48,166 bases of DNA, taken from positions 1 through 48,166 of the forward strand of contig JAICWP010000030.1 of NCBI GenBank assembly GCA_025934735.1. The letters run 5' to 3'. Both the position numbers and the translations under genes were made by a program. The notes under the pieces are model-generated. The model had not been told where the DNA came from and did not search any database. It saw only the letters and a list, made by a program, of their open reading frames with translations. Positions 42,623-48,166 of this stretch are shown piece after piece; the stretch's first letter is position 1; the number at the start of each line of letters is the position of its first letter. The DNA comes from Terriglobales bacterium. Lineage in GTDB: Bacteria; Acidobacteriota; Terriglobia; Terriglobales; Acidobacteriaceae.

Positions 42623-42852
42623 TGGCCTACAAACAGTACACAAGCCGAGAGCAAATGGAACGTGACGGCTGGAAATTCTCATCCGGTCCCGAATTGGCTC
42701 CCTGCCGCGAGTGCAGCAATCCCGTGGAATGGGCGAAAAGCCCGAAGGGCAAAAACATTCCGATGGTGCCGGGCAGCACCCAAGTCCACTTCGATGTCTG
42801 CGGCGAGCAACCGGCGCCCCGGCCGCACGGCCGCGCTCAAGCAAAGCATTGA
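42622..42852 (+). CDS. Zinc-finger protein, probably frameshifted at its end
   Basis: A 76-residue protein with C28-x2-C31 (APCRECSNP) and H57-x3-C60-like ligands (VHFDVC), a likely zinc finger; the rest is polar. After the last ligand the frame ends in a low-quality tail (GEQPAPRPHGRAQAKH). The +1 frame there carries a good helix and a DEDIPF terminus that is coupled to the next gene, so a shift in the C-run near 42818 could join them. Function unknown. Confidence 0.65.
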   Translation: MAYKQYTSREQMERDGWKFSSGPELAPCRECSNPVEWAKSPKGKNIPMVPGSTQVHFDVCGEQPAPRPHGRAQAKH

Positions 42853-42964
42853 CGATCTGACGGTCGCCGTGCGCGCGCTCACCCGGGTGCTCACCGAGCG
42901 CAGGTCGCCGCGGACCAACGGAGCAGATTCCACCATGATCACCGACGAGGATATTCCCTTCTGA
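42794..42964 (+). CDS. Helical peptide ending DEDIPF (SSB-tip-like)
   Basis: A 56-residue ORF from ATG 42794, overlapping the zinc-finger gene in another frame. It has a regular amphipathic helix (LKQSIDDLTVAVRALTRVL) and ends MITDEDIPF, like the acidic tip of single-strand DNA-binding proteins that recruits repair partners. It has no clear ribosome-binding site. Its TGA overlaps the next ATG (TGATG), which supports translation of this frame. Either a separate small gene or the true C-terminus of the upstream protein after a frameshift. Confidence 0.55.
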   Translation: MSAASNRRPGRTAALKQSIDDLTVAVRALTRVLTERRSPRTNGADSTMITDEDIPF

Positions 42965-43884
42965 TGGCTGACGACGCCCGCGTATCGTGCTCGCTGCCCG
43001 AGCACCCGAAAACGCTTAAGCTGCTGCGCCGCTTGCAGGATGCGGCCGGCTGGTCGCTGGTCTGCCTGATTCTCTGGACCGCAGCAAACCGGCCCGATGG
43101 CGACCTCGCTGGACTCGACGCGGAGGAAATCGAACTGGCCGCCAAATGGCACGGCGAAACCGGTGCTTTTGCGGATGGGCTCTCTGAAGTCAGATTTCTT
43201 GACGGCGAAGCGGGCTCTTTCCGCATCCATGACTGGGCCTACTGGCAACCTTGGGTCTGCCAACGCGGTGAACGCATCGAAAAGGCCAGACATGCTGCGA
43301 ATGCTCGCTGGGAAAGGCGCGATGGGCGCGGCAATCATGCTACAAGCACTGCGCCGAGCATGCTAACAGCAATGCCCACCACCCAACCCAACCCAACCAC
43401 ACCCAAACCAAAGTCAAAAGCAAAGGCACCTGCTCCCGCTAACGCGGTCGCTTTGCCTGGGTGGGTTCCTACTGAGGCGTGGGCTGGATTCGTGGAAATG
43501 CGGACCCAAAAGCGCAAACCGCTCACACCGCGGGCAATTCAACTCATCGTGAAGGAACTCGGCAAACTGCGCGAGGAAGGGGAGGACGTAGGCGCAATAC
43601 TCGACCAATCCACCCGTAACAGCTGGCAAGACGTTTTCCCCCTCAAGGAAAACGGCAAGAATGGCAAGCGAGAGAGCGCCTTTGACAGAGTGGCGGCGGA
43701 AGATCGGCAAAGTGACTTCCGCTCGAAAGTACGCCGCGTGGTGCAGCAACAGTTCGAGGAAAGCCCGCCCGAAGCGGCACCCGACCCCAACTGCCCGACA
43801 TGCAAAGGCACCGGCAACGCGCCCCACGCTGGACACCCCGGAAACTTCTTTCGCTGCGCCTGCACATACCCCGCGAACGCGTAA
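42964..43884 (+). CDS. Phage replication-initiator-like protein with C-terminal zinc ribbon
   Basis: A 306-residue protein. The first 90 residues resemble a winged-helix module of phage replication proteins (HPKTLKLLRRLQDAAGWSLV). A Thr/Pro/Lys linker follows (about 135-160), then a helical WVPTEAWAGFVEMR...LTPRAIQLIVKELGKLREEG domain with NSWQDVFPL, common in phage initiator/DnaD-like proteins. The C-terminus has a CPTCKGTGNAPH...FRCACT ribbon. It probably binds the element's origin or loads helicase (inference). Coupled by TGATG to the preceding gene. Confidence 0.7.
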   Translation: MADDARVSCSLPEHPKTLKLLRRLQDAAGWSLVCLILWTAANRPDGDLAGLDAEEIELAAKWHGETGAFADGLSEVRFLDGEAGSFRIHDWAYWQPWVCQRGERIEKARHAANARWERRDGRGNHATSTAPSMLTAMPTTQPNPTTPKPKSKAKAPAPANAVALPGWVPTEAWAGFVEMRTQKRKPLTPRAIQLIVKELGKLREEGEDVGAILDQSTRNSWQDVFPLKENGKNGKRESAFDRVAAEDRQSDFRSKVRRVVQQQFEESPPEAAPDPNCPTCKGTGNAPHAGHPGNFFRCACTYPANA

Positions 43885-44256
43885 CGCTCCCGACGCGTAA
43901 TTGTGAAGCGCAAACAGCGTAGCGGCAATGCAAGTACCGCGAGCTGAAGCCTTTCTTTCAATCTCGGGACAGGCGAGGTTTCGCGTAAAGCATAGGGCCC
44001 GAGGTGATAGCTTCCCGAGCGACCATGCGGTTAATAGCCAGAAGCCCGCACGATTCAAGTAGCTGATAACACAGCATGTTGATTCGCTGCTCTCTGCTGC
44101 TTGCTACCCACTTGCTACGCCAGGAGCAAATCGGGGCCCGCCCGGCTACGTTCTGGCGGCGGAATGCAGACCGCAACCTGTGTAACAAGCCGGAAATTAT
44201 TCCGCCGCGATTTTTCTCCGTTCACGGATCACTGTGCGGTAGGCGAAATTACAACC
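43885..44256. other. Control-region interval of the phage element
   Basis: No convincing gene is seen. On the minus strand a 39-residue reading from 44077 (MLCYQLLESCGLLAINRMVA) is conceivable but lacks a good ribosome-binding site. Direct repeats CTTGCTAC-CCACTTGCTACG are present (44100-44119). This is the longest gap in the otherwise packed element and may hold an operator, an origin or a promoter. Confidence 0.4.
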
Positions 44257-44523
44257 ATGGATGCCGGGACTTACGACTTCCTGCTGCACGCCCTGGACCG
44301 GCTGAGAAAGCGCATGCGCATGAGCTTGTTGGATGTGGCCCAGGGCACGGGGATCAACCGCTCTACTGTGTGGCTGATCTTCAGCGAGCACCAGAAAGCC
44401 TCGGACGCGCAGCTGGAGGCGATTCGCAAGCACTTATTCGCGGAGTGGAACGCCCTGCGCAATCCTGCCGTGCCGTCTGGATGCGAGCAGCCGATTTCAC
44501 AAGCGGCGGCGGTGAGCGAATGA
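44257..44523 (+). CDS. Helix-turn-helix DNA-binding protein
   Basis: An 88-residue protein. MRMSLLDVAQGTGINRSTVW followed by LIFSEHQKASDAQLEAIRKH is a Cro/CI-like helix-turn-helix: a five-helix pattern with the recognition helix around NRSTVWLIF. Likely a phage regulator. ATG 44257 is used because upstream in-frame residues are in the control region; its stop overlaps the next ATG by 4 nt. Confidence 0.7.
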   Translation: MDAGTYDFLLHALDRLRKRMRMSLLDVAQGTGINRSTVWLIFSEHQKASDAQLEAIRKHLFAEWNALRNPAVPSGCEQPISQAAAVSE

Positions 44524-44822
44524 ACGGGCCCGAGCAGTTTGCCGAGTTAATGCGCCAGGTGATGACCCCAGAGGCCCACCTGAGCCCTGCGGACGCGCCA
44601 GAACGCCCGCAAACGGGCTTAGCGGGGCATCCTGGCGAACAATCTTCCCCGGAGTTGTTTGAAACACGAATAGCCGAGAATGTTTCGCGCATCTACGCCG
44701 AACTGCGCCTGGAGTCAATCGGCAGGGATGTGGAAGCAGAAATCAACGCTTGGTTCGCAGAATGCCGCCAGCAGGAAATAGAGCGGGCCTCAGGGCCGGA
44801 AATGGAGCAGGAAAGCCAGTGA
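44520..44822 (+). CDS. Hypothetical phage protein, 100 residues
   Basis: Unrecognised, strongly acidic protein starting MNGPEQFAELMRQVMTPEAH, with a Pro-rich middle and a C-terminal helix RLESIGRDVEAEINAWFAEC. Both ends overlap their neighbours by 4 nt (ATGA and GTGA), so it belongs to the coupled series. Confidence 0.55.
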   Translation: MNGPEQFAELMRQVMTPEAHLSPADAPERPQTGLAGHPGEQSSPELFETRIAENVSRIYAELRLESIGRDVEAEINAWFAECRQQEIERASGPEMEQESQ

Positions 44823-45067
44823 GCGAACTGTTGCATTATCCGAGACACCTCTATGGCGATCAGGGCCGCGTTTTCGTGGTCAAGGATGCGGCAGAGGAAA
44901 ACGCAGCCCTGGCGAGCGGGTGGCACCAACTCCCTGGCGAAACCCGCATTTTGGCGCTGTTGGAGCAGGTCTCAGAGCAGCAAGCGCAAATCTTAGCCAG
45001 GCTGGCCGAACTCGCGCAGCCGTGGTGGAAACGAATTTTGAGGAAAGGACTGGAGACTATCCAATGA
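44819..45067 (+). CDS. Hypothetical phage protein, 82 residues
   Basis: Unrecognised. It starts at GTG 44819 (MSELLHYPRHLYGDQGRVFV), overlapping the upstream TGA, and has a C-terminal coiled-coil-like helix (LLEQVSEQQAQILARLAELA) ending in a basic segment PWWKRILRKG. The next gene overlaps its stop by 4 nt. Confidence 0.6.
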   Translation: MSELLHYPRHLYGDQGRVFVVKDAAEENAALASGWHQLPGETRILALLEQVSEQQAQILARLAELAQPWWKRILRKGLETIQ

Positions 45068-45558
45068 CTGAAGACGAACGGCAGTGGCTCGCTGAGTCTC
45101 GGCGGGCCGGTACGCACTCAGTTGCCGACGATGCTGCCGCCCAGCGCAACCTGCAGGAGCGCGGGCGAGTGGTCATGAATTCCATGGCAGGCCCGCGTGA
45201 TTGGCAGTTCGGCCCGGACCCACTGATTGAAAGTGAAAGGACGCGCCGCATGTTCGACATCAATAACCCGCCCAAACAGGTGACTGATACGGCTGGCCTG
45301 CGCACTGACGGCGGATTTCCGCGACTTGTTTACCACGAAGATGGCCGCTTTCAGCCCGTTGCCAATCAGGCAGAGCTAACCCAGGCGCGCGCTGATGGTT
45401 TTGGCCTAGAGCCGTTCCCGCAGTTCGATTATTCGCACTACCACCAGCTGACAGAACGGATTGCCGTGGCTTCGACCCACGAGCGGGCCCACTACGAGCG
45501 TCACCTGGCAGGCGACAGTCGCCGCCTTGTCAATTTCGTTAATCAGGAAAGGAAATAA
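45064..45558 (+). CDS. Hypothetical phage protein, 164 residues
   Basis: Unrecognised, polar protein beginning MTEDERQWLAESRRAGTHSV, rich in Arg, Asp and aromatic residues; it includes FPRLVYHEDGRFQPVANQAE and a His-rich DYSHYHQLTER segment. No membrane segment. It is coupled to the gene before it by ATGA and separated by 2 nt from the next one, before which AGGAAAGG serves as a ribosome-binding site. Confidence 0.6.
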   Translation: MTEDERQWLAESRRAGTHSVADDAAAQRNLQERGRVVMNSMAGPRDWQFGPDPLIESERTRRMFDINNPPKQVTDTAGLRTDGGFPRLVYHEDGRFQPVANQAELTQARADGFGLEPFPQFDYSHYHQLTERIAVASTHERAHYERHLAGDSRRLVNFVNQERK

Positions 45559-45560
45559 CC

Positions 45561-45746
45561 ATGGCAACTACGATCCTCGATTCTGGCACCCGGAACGCGC
45601 TGATCGCCGCGCTTACGAACATGCTGCAGGCCGCGCAGACAAACAACTTTGGCCAGACCGCAGCCGGCTCCAGCGCCTACAACTTTGGCGCGAACTACGC
45701 CCAGGTTGTCGCCCTGGTCGCGGCCAACGGGCTTCCCACGAGCTAA
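45561..45746 (+). CDS. Small phage protein, 61 residues
   Basis: A small Ala/Asn-rich protein, MATTILDSGTRNALIAALTN then QAAQTNNFGQTAAGSSAYNF, with a hydrophobic C-terminal helix. Composition resembles short virion or decoration proteins, but no family is recognised. Strong ribosome-binding site AGGAAAGGAAATAACC just before the ATG suggests high expression. Stop and next start overlap (TAATG). Confidence 0.55.
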   Translation: MATTILDSGTRNALIAALTNMLQAAQTNNFGQTAAGSSAYNFGANYAQVVALVAANGLPTS

Positions 45747-46168
45747 TGGGCTACTTCCTCGACAACGACCAAATTCCCGGGCTCACCGCGTCCTTGCTAC
45801 CCAGCGGCCTCGTGGATCCGAAGTACGAAAACCGCTTCGCCCACGGCGGCCCCCAGCAGGGGAACCCCTCGGGCGTGAGTAGTCTCGCGTCTGGCCCCCG
45901 GCAAGTGTGGGGCAACCAGCTTCTCCAGTTCCCGCGAACGCTGGCTCTGAATGGTGGAGCGCGAGCAGTGGCGCAGACGGCCCTGGATCAGGTGAGGCTG
46001 GAAAGGCTGGGCTACGTGGATTTGACAGGCGTTGTTTTGAGCAAGAGCACGTTCCCTCGCGGGCTGGTGCGGGCGTCGGACGGCACTCAGGTCGTGGCCA
46101 GCGACCAAAACGCATATTTCGAATATCTGAATGCGGGCTTTACGGACGCCACCGCAAATTTGCCATGA
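45746..46168 (+). CDS. Hypothetical phage structural-type protein, 140 residues
   Basis: Unrecognised, with low-charge Gly/Leu/Ser-rich sequence beginning MGYFLDNDQIPGLTASLLPS and ending with LNAGFTDATANLP. The aromatic and Gly-rich pattern is common in virion proteins, but no specific role can be assigned. It overlaps both neighbours: TAATG upstream, ATGA downstream. Confidence 0.6.
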   Translation: MGYFLDNDQIPGLTASLLPSGLVDPKYENRFAHGGPQQGNPSGVSSLASGPRQVWGNQLLQFPRTLALNGGARAVAQTALDQVRLERLGYVDLTGVVLSKSTFPRGLVRASDGTQVVASDQNAYFEYLNAGFTDATANLP

Positions 46169-46389
46169 CCGAAACTGCCCAAGCCGAAGCCGTACCCCGG
46201 AAGAAGGGCGCAGAGGGACGCATCAAGGAACTGATTGCCGAACGCTACCAGGCACGCGAACAGTGTGAGGCGCTGATAGCGGAAAACAATCGGCTGCGCA
46301 GCGAATTGCGGGAATTCCACTACCGCGAACAACTGCGGAAAATATTTCAGAAAGGCAGACTAAATGGAACAGACAAGCACAGTTATTGA
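46165..46389 (+). CDS. Small coiled-coil phage protein, 74 residues
   Basis: A charged protein with one long helix: RIKELIAERYQAREQCEALI then AENNRLRSELREFHYREQLR, with heptad-like spacing. It overlaps the upstream stop by 4 nt and the next, larger gene by 26 nt. It could be a small scaffold or chaperone. Confidence 0.6.
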   Translation: MTETAQAEAVPRKKGAEGRIKELIAERYQAREQCEALIAENNRLRSELREFHYREQLRKIFQKGRLNGTDKHSY

Positions 46390-47365
46390 ACGGCCGCAGG
46401 CCCCGCCGGCAGCGGAACCCGCCCAGCCCGACCACGGTTGGCCGAAAGAGGCGCTGGTCTCAGAAAAAGAAGGTTACGACCACCGCGATCCCGCCAAGAA
46501 GGCGGAACAAACGAGCATTGATGCCAAGAAATACCTGGAGGCCAGCCGGCGCGAGGAGCTAGCCAAACAGAAGGCTGAACGCGAAGCCCGGCTTAACCCC
46601 GACTTGCGCATCGAGCAATTCCAGAAACAAAACGAAGAAGCCCTTCGCCAATCCGTTCGCTCCCGGCCCGAAGTGACCGAGGCCCTGTCCAAGGCGGAGG
46701 ACGGGGAGACGCTGTGGGAGGCGATTTCCGAGCATCCCAGCTTGGTAAAGGAGTTCGAGGATGCGAACGCGGAACAAATTGAAAAGCTGTTGCAGGCCAC
46801 CCGCGAGGAGTTGCAGGGCACGGCCAAGCAGGCAGTGGAGGAGAAGCCCGCCCCGGAGCCCGCGAACGACTATGAGCGCATCCTGAAAACGGCGACAGAG
46901 AAGGGTGAGGAGCACTTCGCCCGCGTCAGTGAGACGCTGGACCGCTTCATGAATCCAGAAAGCGACCGTCTAGCCGCCGTCAACGTGACGATGGCTGCAG
47001 TTCTCGCCAACGAAGTAGCGCCCGAACTCCGGGCGGCGGTGGTTCACTCACTCCTCAGCGATCCCAAGAGTGCAATGGCGCTGGAGAACGCAGACTCAGC
47101 CGAAGCCATCGTGAAAGCGGTGCGAGCGGCGGCCAAAGCCGAGCGCCTGGCGCAATCCAAGTCGTTCTACTCGCGCTTCGGGATGAAGCAGGCGGCCGAA
47201 GTGAAAGAGAAACCGGTCACCTCAGCGCCCCCGCCGCCCACGGAAATTGGAGGCAAGCTGCAAAAAGCCGCCGACCCGCTGGACCAGGCGCTGAAGGATG
47301 GCGACGTACAGGCTTACCGCCGCGAACTGAATCGCCAGATGGCGAAATCACGGAGAGGATACTAA
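46364..47365 (+). CDS. Scaffold-like phage protein, 333 residues
   Basis: A highly charged helical protein with low aromatic content: acidic/Pro-rich N-terminus, long Glu/Lys/Arg helices (KYLEASRREELAKQKAEREA) and a C-terminal basic end (ELNRQMAKSRRGY). Size, composition and a basic C-terminal tip fit capsid scaffolding proteins, which are usually encoded just upstream of the major capsid gene. No protease motif seen. Assignment is by composition and position, not by homology. Confidence 0.55.
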   Translation: MEQTSTVIERPQAPPAAEPAQPDHGWPKEALVSEKEGYDHRDPAKKAEQTSIDAKKYLEASRREELAKQKAEREARLNPDLRIEQFQKQNEEALRQSVRSRPEVTEALSKAEDGETLWEAISEHPSLVKEFEDANAEQIEKLLQATREELQGTAKQAVEEKPAPEPANDYERILKTATEKGEEHFARVSETLDRFMNPESDRLAAVNVTMAAVLANEVAPELRAAVVHSLLSDPKSAMALENADSAEAIVKAVRAAAKAERLAQSKSFYSRFGMKQAAEVKEKPVTSAPPPPTEIGGKLQKAADPLDQALKDGDVQAYRRELNRQMAKSRRGY

Positions 47366-47367
47366 AA

Positions 47368-47505
47368 ATGGAACACGAGCTCCAGGAATTACGCGAGGAA
47401 AACGCGCTCTTGCGCCAGCGGCTGGCGGAAGCGGAAGCACTGCTCTACCTGCAGGACAGGATGATCCGCGGCGACCTGCCGGCGATTGCGAAGGGGGCCA
47501 ACTAA
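47368..47505 (+). CDS. 45-residue coiled-coil protein
   Basis: A short helical protein, MEHELQELREENALLRQRLA then EAEALLYLQDRMIRGD, with leucine/alanine heptads. GGAGAGG lies 8 nt before the ATG. It sits 2 nt after the scaffold-like gene and ends 1 nt before the next. It resembles the 74-residue coiled-coil protein upstream in pattern. Confidence 0.65.
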   Translation: MEHELQELREENALLRQRLAEAEALLYLQDRMIRGDLPAIAKGAN

Positions 47506-47506
47506 T

Positions 47507-48166
47507 ATGGCAGCATTTGCACCCGCAATCGGCGCCGGCATCGGAATGATAGGCGACCTGCTCGGCGGATTCATGGGATCCAGCGCCGCCAAACAGGCCG
47601 CAGCCACAGAGGCAGGAGTTTTCGGCCAAAACAGTAATCAACTCATCGGCGTGGGCCAGCAGATGATGGGCCAGGAGCTGGGACGGCTCAAGCCCTATAT
47701 TCAGGGCGGCCAGCAAGGCTTTCAGACACTCGCCGGCCTGCTGAAAACCCCGGGACAGGGCCTGCTTCAGGGCTACGGCTCTTTTCAGGCTCCCACCGGC
47801 CTCAATTACCAGAACGATCCCGGCTATCAAGCCCGTTTGCAATTAGGGACCGACGCGATTGACAACTCAGCAGCCGCGAGAGGCGATTTGCTCAGCGGCA
47901 ACACCCTCAAGGCGCTCACCGATTACGGCCAGACTTTCGGCTCCAACGAATACCAGAACGTGTACAACCGCGCATTGCAGAATTACCAGACCAACGCCGG
48001 GAACTTCTACCAGACCCAGGCGAACACGTTCAACCGTCTGTCCGGTCTGGGCGGGATGGGCCTTCAGGCGGGCGGCATGGCCAACAACGCCAATCAGTTC
48101 TACAACCAGATTTACGACCAGGCGATGAATATGAGCAACCTTGGCGGACTCGCGGCGGCAGGCGGA
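47507..48166 (+). CDS. Virion/DNA-ejection-type protein, cut by window edge
   Basis: At least 220 residues, open at the right edge. It begins with a Gly-rich hydrophobic helix (GAGIGMIGDLLGGFMGSSAA), then continues with Gln/Asn/Gly-rich repeats such as GLNYQNDPGYQARLQLGTDA and YQNVYNRALQNYQTNAGNFY, a composition seen in phage DNA-transfer (internal virion) proteins. The open frame continues through the last base without a stop. Confidence 0.65.
   Translation, partial: MAAFAPAIGAGIGMIGDLLGGFMGSSAAKQAAATEAGVFGQNSNQLIGVGQQMMGQELGRLKPYIQGGQQGFQTLAGLLKTPGQGLLQGYGSFQAPTGLNYQNDPGYQARLQLGTDAIDNSAAARGDLLSGNTLKALTDYGQTFGSNEYQNVYNRALQNYQTNAGNFYQTQANTFNRLSGLGGMGLQAGGMANNANQFYNQIYDQAMNMSNLGGLAAAGG

Larger units (their letters stand above)
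40253..48166 (+). mobile_element. Integrated phage-like element, left part
   Basis: The element starts at a tRNA-Arg 3-prime fragment, carries a tyrosine integrase and excisionase-like gene at its edge, and continues with a replication-initiator-like gene and a packed series of small genes ending in scaffold-like and virion-like products. All genes are on one strand, most with 1-8 nt overlaps. Because the tRNA lies on the minus strand with only its 3-prime part here, the restored whole tRNA is expected at the right end, beyond the window. No terminase, portal or capsid gene is recognised within the visible part. Confidence 0.8.

Noticed and set aside
43958-44077. Short minus-strand ORF (39 residues)
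   Set aside because: Opposite to all other element genes, no ribosome-binding site and no recognised family; left as a note in the control region.

Overview
The window looks like chromosomal DNA of a GC-rich soil-type bacterium, most plausibly an acidobacterium (Terriglobia/Koribacter-like). That assignment is inference from gene content, codon bias and several families of short dispersed intergenic repeats. There is no rRNA or intact tRNA to place it firmly.

Region 1 (1-9850) is a complete type I-E CRISPR-Cas locus. One minus-strand operon, cas3-cas8e-cse2-cas6e-cas7-cas5-cas1-cas2, runs straight into a CRISPR array at the left edge (two identical repeats visible). On the far side of cas3, a divergent gene for a YprB-type DEDDy exonuclease is followed by a second, 12-repeat array transcribed outward. 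The repeats of the second array keep their 6-bp stem but have a strongly variable tetraloop.

Region 2 (about 10-40 kb) is chromosomal. It holds gpmI, a lone Flp pilin with a tiny membrane protein, msrA, a zinc-ribbon/Sel1 protein, rpsO-pnp, and small unknowns. A cell-wall group follows: murA, murQ, a two-TM protein with a histidine-kinase-like H-box, a serine hydrolase, an AmiE-NamZ type fusion and a class A beta-lactamase-like protein. Next come a sigma-like/ZAS fusion, an acyl-CoA ligase, a recombinase-domain remnant, feoAB with a Fur box and a CRP-like site, a receiver-only response regulator, a dicarboxylate transporter, a class II aldolase and a PAS sensor kinase. Directly upstream of the transporter lies an AhpD/carboxymuconolactone-decarboxylase-like gene with an in-frame TGA at the second position of its CxxC motif. 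A perfect hairpin begins 12 nt after the TGA. This is best read as a selenoprotein (CxxU) with a bacterial SECIS element, and it is the strongest new observation here.

Region 3 (40253-48166, off the right edge) is an integrated phage-like element. It starts at a tRNA-Arg 3-prime fragment and carries a tyrosine integrase, an excisionase-like HTH protein, a zinc-finger protein, a replication-initiator-like protein, and a tightly coupled chain of small genes leading to scaffold-like and virion-like proteins. A second, decayed tRNA 3-prime end at 40150 suggests that the same site was used before.
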